Shown here: positions 1 through 10,850 of the stretch, piece by piece
How the letters are laid out: each line of letters begins with the position of its first letter
Numbering within the stretch: the first letter of the stretch is position 1
Origin: Megaleporinus macrocephalus
Taxonomy: Eukaryota; Chordata; Actinopteri; Characiformes; Anostomidae
Assembly (NCBI GenBank): GCA_021613375.1
Contig: CM038726.1
Coordinates: forward strand, 12,780,253-12,844,252
Direction of reading: 5' to 3'
Length of the DNA stretch: 64,000 bases
Position numbers and translations under genes: made by a program
The notes under the pieces: generated by a model
What the model saw: the letters and a program-made list of their open reading frames with translations, nothing else
Database searches by the model: none
What the model was told of the DNA's origin: nothing

Positions 1-679
1 GGATTACATACTTTTCCACCAAAGACATCTGATATTAGGTAATCAGTTATATAGATTACTGTGAGTGGCGATGTTTGATATCTATTTACATCTAATGTGC
101 AGCATAGAACTGCATGAAGCTGAACAAAATGAAAACAAGAAAATAAACCAACAAAGATACTAGCACAGTCATTCTATGACATTCTAGTCTTTCAACACAG
201 TTGAAAGTCTGCTTTAATATGTTTGAAGTAAACTGTGTACAGAGAGCTTGAAAAGACTATAAGAATATAAGGGCGTTAATGAAACAGTAACAACAAAGAT
301 TTAAGCATCAGATTAGTTTGCAATCTGTTTTATCCCTTCTTTTTGACTGTAGTTTTCTCTCCTCAGCTTTATGTAAATTGGCCCAGGCAAACCCACCCAT
401 CCTTAAGATACATAAGATAACAATCTGCACAAGGAAAACACAACATAAAAGGGTTACCATGGGCAGGGGCGCAAGAAGCAGATTTTTCCACTTGACAGAA
501 GATAAATAATTATTCATTCGCAAAGACTGCCTCATTTAATTAGTTTTTTTGTTAACAGAATAATGCGAAAGACTTCCGAGCAGAACTGGAGCCTATGTGT
601 TGCACTGGCCGGCCAAAAAAAGGGAAGGGACAGTTGGAGAGGGGGGTTGGGGAAGTGGGTAGCCTTGGTTAATTTGAAT
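1..679. other. AT-rich unique sequence, nothing recognised
   Basis: No gene, repeat family or strong motif is visible. Overlapping short open frames on both strands near 310-535 have no recognisable domain and look like chance. A G-rich run sits near 620-660. Confidence 0.5.
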
Positions 680-1510
680 ACAGTCTTATTAGTTTAATGA
701 CCAGAGTCTATGATCAGTACTCATCAGCATTAATGCCATGGCTGTGTGTTCCGTTGATTGCCCAAGGCCTCAGTTTTTACCCTTAGCCCACATTCGGCAT
801 GAGGAAGCAACGCATTTTCCCTCCCGCTACACATGAAGCGTGACACGAGGACACTAATGCATGTGGAACGGGACGAGGAGCAGGGAGGGAGACGGCGCGC
901 TTAATGATATTACATTTTTTTCCTCCTTTCGTTTTTTAAGGCTGATCGGGCTGGAAGGCGTATTCTTATTAAGAGCCTTCTGTAATCTTCTAATAGGTGG
1001 CCTAACGATGCGGTGTTGTGTCTTCGCCCGCGCTTTCTGCTCCACGCTGACTGCTAACCGATGCTTATGAAAACTGATGAATGCAGCATTAAGTTCTAAT
1101 GAGTTGGAAGATGGTATAGGGGTCAACAAAAACATTCCATTCGCCGTGGCACAATTTGCTCATCCACTGCTCCATATTGCACAAAGAACGGCCATTATTT
1201 TTGCGACGAGTGTGGTTTTGTTGTCCCGCGATTGTGTAATGACAGTATAATGGGAGACAAAATGGCCATCTTGCGCGGATGCATGTTTGAGCGAGGGTTA
1301 GGAAATTGAGGGGAATCAATTTTTTAAAAAAAGGGACAGGGGGAACGGAAACAATGGCGGATAATAGGCGGAGGAGGAAGGGGAGGCTTCGGAATCTAAA
1401 GACTCGCAATAATAAGCCATATGCGCTTGCTCCATTTTCAAAACGGAGCTGACCTTGAGAGGTCTCTCAGCTCATCTTTCCAGACTACTTTGCCTACATT
1501 CGTCGACAGC
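680..1510. promoter_or_regulatory. Candidate regulatory island 1 (non-coding, CpG-bearing)
   Basis: Higher-complexity, more GC- and CpG-rich sequence than its flanks, with CpG clusters around 866-900, 1008-1060 and 1205-1280 and several TTAAT/TTATTAAG-type motifs (for example near 900, 968 and 1090). Open frames on both strands here (93 and 106 codons on the minus strand) overlap each other and show no family resemblance. Such islands in teleost gene deserts are often conserved enhancers; that role is inferred only from texture. It could also be an unrecognised untranslated exon. Confidence 0.3.
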
Positions 1511-2039
1511 TCTTTTGAATGCCTTCTTTTCCTCAGAATAGACTGAAACATTTGGCCTTTGCTGCCAAGCAAAAGAAAGAAAGCCATTGTATTTTTGTTT
1601 TTTTTGCATGTTTTTCATTAGAAGCTTTCAGCATGATTCACTTTGCTGTAAACAAACAACTGACTTGCATGGTCAAGGGCAGCTTATCAACATTAATGTC
1701 TAGTACGTATCCAAAAAGTGCGAGAAACATGCTTTGAAGGACTACAGAAAAAAAGGGCATGCATTTAGGGCTTTGAGCATATAGACACATTGCATGGAAT
1801 ACAATCTAATCTATCTCAAGAGTAGCATACAATCATATATTACAGACAGTAGTTTTCTTTGTACTCAGTAATAGACCAGAAATACTGTTGCCTTGATGAT
1901 GGAATGGAAGTTAATGGGAAGGTGGTTTCTGTTGGCTTCCATTATAAGTGTGCAACTTTGCTGTCTATTCAAAGTAAAAGGAATTATTGCCCATTGTAAT
2001 CAACCGTAGGCTACAGATGTGGCATATGGAAGATTGCTT
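1511..2039. other. Unique sequence, nothing recognised
   Basis: AT-leaning sequence without recognisable repeats or coding potential. Confidence 0.5.
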
Positions 2040-2645
2040 TAAAAGCAAATATTTCCTTTATTAAGTTATTGGAGGAGGGGTGTGGGGGGAGGTGTTTGGG
2101 TTGGAGGGTGAGGGTGTTTGGGCTGTCAGCTGCAACAAAAATATAACGAGACAAAACAAACTGCAATTAGATGAAACAATGAGAGGTTGTGATGTGAGGC
2201 GCTTTGCCACTCTGCGCGGACACAGCTGGCAGAGAAAAGAGCAAGAATGGGCAACAGTGTTAAAGCACCCAGGGAAGTAAACAACCTTGCCGACTTGGGA
2301 AGGCCAGCACTAATTAAAAACCCTGTATTCATACTCTGAGGGCATTTGTGGGCCTAGTCCTCAGATGAGCCCTTGGGTGTCTCTCACAACACACCTCTGG
2401 GTGAGTTGCTTTCCACCCCCCAGACTTCCCAACACCCCACCCAACCTAGAGTGATGCACAATTGTTTTTCTATGAAGCAACTGTAAGTGTGTCACTGACT
2501 GACTCGCAACCATCAGCCAGCAGCATTCCAGCCACCTTTCCGCGTGGAGTGTTTGACACGGAAGGAGGATTTGCACACTTTCTGCTGTATGTGGCAGTCG
2601 CATGCTAAGGCTAATTGCCATAATTAAACACATAGAAAGGCACAT
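2040..2645. promoter_or_regulatory. Candidate regulatory island 2
   Basis: G-rich stretch (about 2070-2125) followed by high-complexity sequence ending in a TAATTGCCATAATTAAAC-type cluster of homeodomain-like cores near 2610-2630. Short frames on either strand show no domain. The regulatory role is inferred from texture. Confidence 0.28.
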
Positions 2646-2800
2646 TGGATATGTTTAAGTTTAGGTTTTTGGTTAAGGTAGAGTTCAAGATTTAAGAGTA
2701 AAACCAGGACTAGGGTTATAGAAAGTTAAGGTGAATTTAATAGATGTTTAATTTAATTTAAGTTAAATGCAAGTCTACTCTAACTAGAAAAAGAGCACCA
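2645..2800 (+). repeat. Degenerate TTAGGT/TTAAGG-like minisatellite tract
   Basis: Runs of short related words (TTTAAGTTTAGG, GGTTAAGG, AGGGTTATAG, GTTAAGG) resemble a decayed array of telomere-like hexamers, commonly interstitial in fish genomes. The array is too eroded for a fixed unit to be stated. Confidence 0.3.
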
Positions 2801-2879
2801 CAGCAAATGGTCTCAAAACGATATATACTTTACGTATCAGTATATAGTTTCTCGTCTACTAATGACTGCTGAGAATCAG

Positions 2880-3560
2880 TAGCCTTCTTGTGGGTCCAGC
2901 TTCATGATCAAATCATATCACACATCAGCTGCTGCCACCATCCCCACAGCGGCTTGCTGCCGCTAGCATAGGGCAAGCGCAGAAAACAAGGCCTTACTAA
3001 ATCGCTAAATGCTATTAGCATTCAGTGGCTGGGGTTCTCACTGGTGTTCTTATTTCTTGCTCTTGCGTCTGTCTCCGCCCCTGGGGAAGAAGCGCAGAGG
3101 GCCCAGACCTGCCACCAGTGCTGGAGTTTTTTTCCTCTTTCACACAGGCCTAGTGTTAACGCCTCGGGCCCGCTTCACAGATTTGAGTGACTGTGGAGTT
3201 AATGCCACGCGCCTTGTTTTCAGCACTTGTCCCTCCAGATTTGCCACCCTGGCTGCACAATTTTTCCTCAAATTCTAATTATTCATCAGCTCGTTATGGC
3301 CCGCACGCCCCCTCCCGCCACTCGCTTTAATTAGAACGGACGCAGGCGTCTATTAGAGGCTGCCCCAGAGTGAGGGGACCAGTCCAGGACCAGCCTGCTG
3401 TGCTCACGCGGCAACTGGCCCACTGCCATTTGCAGGAACTGGCGGAGGAGTGAGTTGACAGTGGCGTGCCCACGCAGCCCCACTCTGAGCCCCCTTAGAC
3501 GCTTGCTCTGGTAAGAGAACTCATGGTTCTTTAGGGCTGTAGCAGGCGTTAGCTCTCACT
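2880..3560. promoter_or_regulatory. Candidate regulatory island 3
   Basis: Dense, balanced-composition sequence containing ATTATTCATCAGC and TTTAATTAGAAC words (about 3278-3340) embedded in GC-rich DNA. The 89-codon plus-strand frame at 3009-3278 has no recognisable domain. A cluster of homeodomain-type AT cores inside GC-rich DNA is typical of developmental enhancers; conservation is untested. Confidence 0.33.
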
Positions 3561-4846
3561 AGCACTACATTCTGAGGGTCTGGTACAGAGAGGCAGTTCT
3601 TTTGATTGTGGGGGGCTAATATCAAAAAAGCTGTCAACAGGTTTTAAAGTGTGCAAGGCTGGCAAAGGTATAAGTAGGTATGTATGAGCATTCTGTACCC
3701 AGGGAATTGGTGTCATGTTCAGCATATTTCTAAAAACAATTATAGAAACCAAAAATGGTTTGGACCATGCTTAAAGCATATTAGCGTGGCATAAAGGCAT
3801 ATACGCCACTATATATATGTAAAGCATATACACCACTTGGTGTGGTGGAGTTCTGAAGGACTTCTGCTTCAAGCCAGATTTCCTTGATAAAAGAGAGAAC
3901 ACTAAGAGAGTGGAGGAGATTGCCTAGTGTTGGGGTGTGAAAACTTTGTCACAAGAAACAAAAAGTAAAAGATGGAAAGTTATAGAACATTTGGTTTATA
4001 AGTGGAGGAGGTGCTAACATTTGCAATGCTCATGAAAAAACAACACTTGGAGCTTAAATTGAACAAAATAAATTCATGAACCTTTTATTTTATGCTAATG
4101 TTGTTAGCCTAGTTTAAGAAAAAAGCTACATGCACTGAAACCTAATGTCATTTTCAATAATTATGTAACATAAAACCTGTAAAGATACTTTGAATTGATT
4201 CTTGGCTGTTAAAGACAATGATAAAAAGCCTACTGATGTCTAGATGAGGACTAGGTTGTGCCCATTGTGTAGACGAAAACTAGATCAATTTCTATGGACC
4301 AAATTTGCTGGAAACCAAGCATTTTCATATGATAGCTTGGATGAACAATAGAATGAACTTTAAAGATATTGTGATAAATTACATCATATCATAACACAAT
4401 GTGAATTTCTAAGCACATTGTGGACAGAGTTAATACTTACAACGCAATGACCGACTGCACGTAAAATTACAAAAAATGCCTAATTAGTCGTCTTGAATGG
4501 GATTTCTCTTAATGTAATGAATGTTTTGATTTGTTCTAATGTGGCAGTGCTATTTCATTTTTGTCTCAGAAGTGATATTACATCTCGAGACATTGTCTTA
4601 ATGTTGTATTTTAACGCCTAATGTTAATGTTAGTTTTTCTGATGAAGCTTTTTTTTATTCAACCAAAACAATTGTACACACGGAAAGATAATGGATCACA
4701 CCGTCCTCGTATTGTTTCAGATACATGCACAACCAGTAGCAACTGGTAGATTGCAACTGATTCACTGCATTTTTTTAAAATCAAAAATATCTACTGATCA
4801 TGTGTGCAACAAAACTGAGGCTGCCAGTCATTATTCAATTGTTCTA
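3561..4846. other. AT-rich sequence, nothing recognised
   Basis: No gene or repeat family recognised. A small palindromic region of ATATAC/GTATAT words lies near 3780-3835. Confidence 0.5.
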
Positions 4847-4872
4847 TTTTTTTTTTTTTTTTTTTTTTTTTT
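4847..4872 (+). repeat. Poly(T) tract, 26 nt
   Basis: Uninterrupted run of 26 T residues. It could be the A-tail of a minus-strand retroposed sequence, but no retroelement body is recognisable at 4873-5000. Confidence 0.9.
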
Positions 4873-5469
4873 GACAATGTGATATGTGCAGTAAATGTGT
4901 ATGTGAGGTGGTGGGGCCTTCCCTCAATAGGGATGAAACCTTTTGCATGTAAGCAAATGATGTGTGTGACTAAGAAGGGAGGGGTGTTTATTACTCAACA
5001 TTAACATCATAAGGCTGCAATCCTAAGGCAATGGACTTTGGACCTTAAGGCTAGTAGTTCCTTTTAAAAATCATGTGGCCTTTTAATCTGTATTTTACTG
5101 ACTTCGCTTTGCCTTTGGCAAGAAAGGCTTGGGCTGCAAGATGAAGATAGAATCCAGCATCCAACATTCAGTGTTGTAAGAATATGGGAATGCGTTTTCC
5201 TCTAAGCTCATGGTCGGATGTTTTAAGTGGCGCTATTTGTCTTGGTGCCTGAGAATATTTTGACCTGTGAGGAAAACCTACTGCACTACAGTCTCATGAC
5301 ATTGGGGATTGATTGTTCTACGCTGTCAGTGATATTCATTCGCTTTCATTTATGGATTAAATAATAGATCAACAATAGGAATTTGACTCTCTCTTCCATA
5401 CAGTTATGGGGACACCTAATACAACACACATATCCCCTGCTTCCCGTACCATTTGCCACTGCAAGTGTG
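4873..5469. other. Unique sequence, nothing recognised
   Basis: No coding or repeat signal seen. Confidence 0.45.
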
Positions 5470-6240
5470 TCAGAAAGGAATCTGGTCAGCAGCAGCAGCG
5501 CTAGCCTGAGTGATTTCAACTACTGTTGAAACAGGAGGACGATGTAATTAATGATGGCATGTGTACGAATTCGCTCCCTCGTGGCCTAAGTGGTTTCAAT
5601 GTGACCCCGTGGTGAGGCGGCTCGTCAGCTGCTTTGCACATTAGCAAATCTGCTGCCGCCGTTCAGGCGATTTCTCCATCTTTCTCACACCTTTTCCTCT
5701 CTCCTCTCCCTCGTTTCTTCACCTCTCTCTCACTCACTCCATCTGCCGGCACGGTAGTAGCCTCAAGTGTAGTGTGTTTGTGGGGTGGGCTGCGGGGGGG
5801 GGATGCTGGGCATCATGCAAAAGAAGCAGGAGTAAACAGGGAGGAATGGTCACATTCTCTTCTGTCCCTTTGCCTCGCATATGCAGGCACACACATACAC
5901 ACTAGTGCTAATTAAAGCCTTCACTGCGAGCAGAGAAATGTGTAATCCTGACATTTAGTCAAGGGAGATTTGGGGAGACGAGGAGAAATTGTAGCGCGCG
6001 AGCCGAGCCTGGCCTGAGGCGGCCTGGCAGACAAAAGGACAGCAGCGGCAGCGGGCGGAGTTGGCTGGGGAGCCGTGCAAAGGTCATCTCCGTGAAAAGG
6101 CTAACGTGTCACCGCTTTTGTTCATGTCCCTTGGAACATATGTTTGGCCCTCCTCCATCCCCGGCCCCTTATCTGGCTGAAATCTAACCAGCCCCCCCAC
6201 AGCAACCCATACAAATACATCTTTTGACAGTGCGACTGTG
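5470..6240. promoter_or_regulatory. Candidate regulatory island 4 with polypyrimidine tract
   Basis: Contains a CAGCAGCAGCAGCGC run near 5489, a polypyrimidine stretch at about 5665-5745, a G8 run near 5794, and a CpG-rich GCGCGCGAGCCGAGCC block near 5993. The sequence is complex, with TAATTAAAG near 5909 and GTGCAAAGGTCA near 6076, which resembles a nuclear-receptor direct-repeat site. No coding frame is convincing. It is one of the best enhancer-like islands by texture, but this is inference. Confidence 0.33.
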
Positions 6241-6640
6241 TTTCTTTCAATAGTGACATGGAGGCATTATCTTACCTTCTTGAACAACTGATGAAAATCA
6301 AGTGACTGGGGGAACACCTGTCCCTAGATTTTTAGAAACACCATCTTGTGGTCAGCGAGGTGGCTGAAATCAAGCAAGGCTCAAATGCAGGATCCTGCTC
6401 ACTGTAACCCCTAATGATGGATACATGTGGTCCTGAGACAGCGCCACCAGTATATACTCCATATGTGATATAGTCAACAACTGAAACAAATAATTGATTT
6501 ACAGAAAGGTCAGGAAATATCAATATCAGCTGAGCTGGGAATCCTACATAACTTCTGCTGCTTCAAATTCATAAAAACAACATAGGATAACTCAAGTGCT
6601 CTAAATTTACTGATCTGATCAGCCTAAACCATTTCCTTGT
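6241..6640. other. Unique sequence, nothing recognised
   Basis: No family or coding signal recognised. Confidence 0.45.
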
Positions 6641-7045
6641 CTCTATAGTCCTTGTCCATTTTATTAGCTCCATGTATTAGGAGCACTTTGTAGTCCTACA
6701 ATGACCAAATGTAGTCCATCTGTGTCCTTTGTTAACCTTTACCCTGTTCCTCCCCCACAAGACCACCACAGAGCAGGTATTATTATGGTGGTAGATCATT
6801 CTCAGCATTGCATTGTGGTGGTACATTGGTGTGTGTTGTGTTGGTATGACTGGATCAGGCACAGAAGTGCAGCAGAAATTTTACAACACCATGTCCACTT
6901 ACTGTCTGCTCTTTTAGACACCACTACTCTGTTGGCCCACCTTGTAGATAAATAAAAAAAATAGATAAAGAAGATAGTAAAGTCAAAGACAACAACTCAT
7001 CTGTTGTTGCAGAGTTTGTTTTGGTCAACCCTAAAGTGTCTTTTA
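6641..7045. mobile_element. Palindromic non-autonomous DNA element, copy 1 (partial)
   Basis: Matches from memory an abundant otophysan fish repeat with long internal inverted symmetry. Hallmarks seen are GGAGCACTTTGTAGTCCTAC (about 6679), GACCACCACAGAGCAGGTAT (about 6761), ATCATTCTCAGCATTGCA (about 6796), a TGGTGTGTGTTGTGTTGGTAT run and GTTGGCCCACCTTGTAGAT (about 6931). A second copy with the same landmarks lies at 36213-36740. The outer termini are not recognisable, so the copy is truncated. It encodes no protein. Confidence 0.75.
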
Positions 7046-8039
7046 TACAAAATACTACTACTACACTGCTCATTTTCTTGTATTCTCCTGTCAAAGAAAT
7101 TCTCCAGTCAGTTGGAGTTGTGAGTGTAACTATCCACTAAAAGGTAATTTAAGGGACCCAGTGTGAATTCTCTATGGCATCACTTCTATTCAACAGAATT
7201 GTCTAGCTGTGAAAAGTCTAGCTATAATGTCATGTGAAAGGCCCTACAGTCAAGCAGGTTTTAAAGAGGATGAGCTTTACAAATATTTAATGTTCTCTTG
7301 ATGGAACATGAGGGTAGGTTTATGCCAAAATCAACTTATGGGCCGTTCTAGAGGCTGGTATGCCAACATCTACACACAGGAACAGACCTTACAGGGTCAA
7401 AGCCAAGACATATTGATAATAGTGTGTTTAAAGGCTACTTGACCTAGATCTGCCCTATGCAAGCCACAAAGATGGCATGCAAGTGCTCAGGACAACCAAA
7501 CTGCTGACAAGTCAGATTAATGGCCGGCATTTGTTAACCTAACCCTAACCCTTACCTAATATCTTGTGATTGAGACATTGAGGTTATTGGACGTTGTCCC
7601 ATTTAACTCATCGAAATCTGCCATGAGAGTAGAATGGTTCATCAGGATGGTTTTGGATTTGCATATCGTCACTGTCCACCGAAGCACTATGCTGCCTGTA
7701 TTGTTGGAAGCACTGGGATAGTTTTTGAACACAAACATTTGGAGTGCAACTCATATCAAATTATTTAATTATATAATATGTTTGCTAACTCAAAATAGCA
7801 GTCTGTGACACAAACAAATAACAACAATTGAAGTTGTTAGATATTGTTCTTTACTTAGTAAAAGAATTATGGCAACAACAATCACCACTTTTTTGGCATT
7901 GACACATGGGGGCATCTACTCAATCTCACTCTAACTCTATATCCTGCAATATTAAAAAGTACTGTGGCTCTGACATCCTTCATATTCTGATGTTAATGTG
8001 TTGAAGGACAACTGTGCTTAATAGTGATTTGTTTTGATA
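7046..8039. other. AT-rich sequence; one telomere-like word
   Basis: Mostly featureless. A short CCTAACCCTAACCC telomere-like word lies at about 7537-7553; it is only about two units long and is not a telomere. Confidence 0.45.
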
Positions 8040-8490
8040 GAAATCTCAGTTCCTGGAGAAATAAGTGATGTTGTCAGAGCGCAAGACCATGACAACCAAC
8101 ACTGAAGCAATCGAAAGGCTGATTGGCGCAACAAGGAGCGTTGACATGTGAACCAGCACCACCATCTTCTGAGTGCTAATGGATTTTACTGGTACATTAC
8201 CCACCAGGCTTGGGCCTTTGGGTGAGCAGGCCCACGTCCCTTAATAAGCCGTCGACGCGTATTTGGGAAAGTCTGGACATGACAACAAGCTGAATGGTCA
8301 TGAGGCCTTTCTACTCTCAGCTAGCATCTCCTGTAAAGGGAAGGGGGATGGAGGGGATGTGACAGACACCCCTCATTAGTGCCATTCAGGAACGGCCGTG
8401 AGTGGAGTCCTGCATGTCAAGCTGCCCCTCAAAGCCCCTCCCCGTTGTTGTCATCCCTGCCCTCTGCATATTTGCTACACTGATGACCTA
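8040..8490. promoter_or_regulatory. Candidate regulatory island 5
   Basis: High-complexity block with CCTTAATAAGCCGTCGAC near 8238, paired GC-rich and TAAT-bearing words, and no long open frame. It is bounded on the right by AT-rich DNA and a TA microsatellite. Inferred regulatory from texture only. Confidence 0.33.
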
Positions 8491-8556
8491 CATTTGCATA
8501 TGCATCTCACTGATACTGCAGTCCTAGTTTATTTGAGAATATGATTACTGAGCTGA

Positions 8557-8557
<1 letters not shown>

Positions 8558-8603
<46 letters not shown>
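8558..8603. repeat. (TA)n microsatellite, about 46 bp
   Basis: Uninterrupted alternating TA tract of about 23 units, starting directly after a GAG trinucleotide and ending at CACAAAACA. Confidence 0.97.
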
Positions 8604-8607
<4 letters not shown>

Positions 8608-8779
8608 AAACATAACAAGCAGCTTAGTTATGGTACACATGGAGTACATCTGAGTACCAGTTAGTTCCTGTAGTCATTTTCCACTTTTAATATAGCCTAC
8701 CTTAACATTTTAAGGGTAGATTTTCCAAAGCATTGGGCATATCAGAGTGCAGGAACATTGCAACAGATAAATAAATCAT

Positions 8780-9020
8780 GGTGAGGGGATGGGGTGAGAA
8801 AGAGACTGGGAGTCTGAAATGAAGCAGGCATGGAAAAGTGATTAGGCAATGGGGCCATGGCAATAGGGCTATTTGCCGTGTCTCAGAGGAGCCCATGTAT
8901 GCTGCATCCCCTTGGCTGACATGGCATCCTCTCAAAGCACATCAGCATGTGACAGCCAAGATGGCCACTCCAGAGCCCATCACAAGCTCCATGAGGAGAG
9001 CACTTTCATGAAAGCTATTA
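8780..9020. promoter_or_regulatory. Candidate regulatory island 6
   Basis: Richer block containing GGCCATGGCAATAGGG near 8851 and AAGATGGCCACTCC near 8959; the latter resembles a YY1-type core (AAGATGGC). Short opposing frames show no domains. Weak candidate. Confidence 0.25.
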
Positions 9021-9344
9021 GTGCACAGATGTTGCTTTTCTGCTGCTTTTCTTCTTCTGTAAAGAGAAAAGGATAGAGTTGGCTAGGTTACATGGATAAA
9101 TATGTTGAATCTATAAAAGTAAAACATGAAGAAATTGCATCTGAGGAAGTTTGTTATGTATTGTTTAAATCTAAAAAACGTGTCATGTTTGTTTCTGCAT
9201 TATCTGCATGGTTGTATATATAAATACTTACATTAAAAGCATTCAGTTTTCTTATTTAATATACTACTAGTGCAAAATCACACTTCACAAAGTCTTTTAA
9301 CTTTGTACAAAATATTAATAAAAATGTAAAAAAAAAGCTTGAAG
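9021..9344. other. AT-rich sequence, nothing recognised
   Basis: No coding or repeat signal beyond short A runs. Confidence 0.45.
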
Positions 9345-9446
9345 TGATGACGACAGGAAGCACCTTTGTGAAAAAGACAAGCCAGTGGAGGGAAGGTGAT
9401 GCTCTGAGCAATGTTCTAAAACCCTGGGTCTTGGCATTCATGTGGA
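9345..9446 (+). mobile_element. Tc1-like transposase fragment
   Basis: About 100 bp matching, from memory, the middle of a fish Tc1-like transposase gene: AAGACAAGCCAGTGGAGGG followed by GATGCTCTGAGCAATGTTCT and GGCATTCATGTGGA. It corresponds to the protein stretch around the (A/G)GGGSVMLWAMF motif before the second catalytic Asp. The same family appears in opposite orientation at 62905-63400. Both ends are lost and the frame is broken. Confidence 0.6.
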
Positions 9447-9779
9447 GGAGTGTGCAAAAAATATATTCTGGTATTTGGGAGATCCCATATTGGCTGGCTA
9501 CTCCACTGCTAACTCACTCGCTATAGCTCACACTCACTTCTAGTTTAGTAATGCGTTTCACATAATAACTAAAATCTTACACATCTCCTCTTTAAGAAAT
9601 GAGTAACAATTCATTTTTGCCCCCAGTCTTTGTCATGAACAACCTTATATTTTATGCCAATGTGACATGTGCTACCCACATTTGCTTCTGGCTATATAGC
9701 AGTTCTACTGTTCATCAATTTCTCGGGAGAGTCTTTCTCTTATGAACTTCATCCTTCATTGATTTTTTCACTGGAATTT
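9447..9779. other. AT-rich sequence, nothing recognised
   Basis: No signal beyond chance open frames. Confidence 0.4.
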
Positions 9780-10012
9780 AAGCCACTAGACCAGGCCATG
9801 CAAGCACCTTCACCTTTTTTAGAAACCAGTTATTTTTGCTGCATGTTTGGAGTCATTGTTTTGTGGAAATATTCATCTAGTCCCCTTTCTTGGCTGATTA
9901 GATTAAAATCTACTTTATATATTAAAATCTATTTAATATGTTTTGGTACATTGTTCCATTCCTGTTTCCTTTGATGACGTGTAGTGGCCCATGCTTGTGC
10001 AAATTTTAGACG
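9780..10012 (-). mobile_element. Possible Tc1-like transposase remnant, highly decayed
   Basis: Plus-strand words such as GCATGTTTGGAGTCATTGTT followed by TTGTGGAAATATTCATC resemble reverse-strand Tc1-like transposase DNA, where the TTTGGGTCATTGTC(T) motif encodes part of the conserved QHDND region. GCAAATTTTAGACGTAGG at about 9999 matches another common segment. No frame survives on the minus strand. The overlapping plus-strand open frames of 101 and 131 codons (9669-9974, 9991-10386) look like chance in T-rich DNA. Confidence 0.35.
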
Positions 10013-10253
10013 TAGGCTGTAGTAAAGGAAATGTAATTGTTTCTCTGGCCTGGTGCACCTGCCTGTGGACAACAAGTTTTGCTTCTGTGAACTTTCCAAA
10101 AGCATGTTATAGAACTAATTTCACTGCCATAGCAAAATATTTAAGGTCTTTGCTATGGCTCTTTTTATTAGAGTGCTGTTTAATAATGTTGTCCCTGAGA
10201 ATTTTAGGAAGCTTAACCTTCACCTTGATTGCTATTTTGTTGCGTTTTGCTTC

Positions 10254-10564
10254 TGCTACACCTCGACTGCATTACTGTATCATCCAGATGTACAACCTGT
10301 GCAGCTTCTCTCCTTTTAGTTCATTTTGTTCGCTAGAGAGTCGCCAGCTCCACTCTAAATGCTTCTCATCCTCTGTACTAACCTAAACCAGAACTAACTC
10401 TGTCTCTTTTCTCTTTCTGAGGTAATAATTGCCCACCTGTCCCGCCAGGACTGACCACCAGGACCCTCCTGTCACCTGGCACCAACCAGTTCTCCTCTCC
10501 ATTCGGGCCATTTGCTACATCCTTAACTGCATCGCTGTATCATCTTGATGTAGCACTTGTGCAG
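10254..10564 (+). repeat. Imperfect direct duplication of about 50 bp
   Basis: The segment at about 10254-10304 recurs at about 10513-10564. Both copies contain TGCTACA, ACTGCAT, CTGTATCATC and TGTGCAG in the same order, roughly 80% identical by eye. The second copy lies just upstream of the retroelement-like 3' end at 10590-10850, so the pair may be internal structure of that element. Confidence 0.6.
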
Positions 10565-10589
10565 TGTCTAAAGTTCTTACCTTCAGACT

Positions 10590-10850
10590 CAGCTTTTGTT
10601 TAATAAACTGTAAATACCGTTCAAACTGAGGAGGATGGGTCTCCTCTTGTGAGCCTGGTCCCCCGCAAGATTTTTTCTTGTTGTTGTTCCTGCCACTGAC
10701 GCCTCTGGCTTGCTCACGGTGGATAAAGTGTTGTGACTTCATGTTTTCATGCTTTCAAACTCCTGTTACACTGCTTTGTGACAACATTGTTGTATATATT
10801 AACATTGCAGCGCAAATAACATTGCGCTACACAAATAAACTTGACTTGAC
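10590..10850 (+). mobile_element. Teleost retroelement-like 3' end
   Basis: Contains the widespread fish repeat signature GAGGATGGGTCTCCTCTTGT, then CTGACGCCTCTGGCTTGCTC, then TGCTTTGTGACAACATTG, ending in ACAAATAAACTTGACTTGAC. The terminal short tandem (TTGAC)2 and the 'AATAAA' position are typical of non-LTR retroelement or SINE 3' ends in fishes. The class assignment is inference; no reverse transcriptase sequence is visible upstream. Confidence 0.65.

Noticed and set aside
6076..6090. Definite nuclear receptor response element
   Set aside because: A single short motif match is expected by chance in 64 kb, so it is kept only as a comment within an island.
7537..7553. Interstitial telomere
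   Set aside because: Only about two CCTAAC units; too short to be meaningful.
9669..10386. Consecutive hydrophobic frames of 101 and 131 codons as membrane proteins
   Set aside because: T-rich DNA gives hydrophobic translations; part of the region looks like decayed reverse-strand Tc1.
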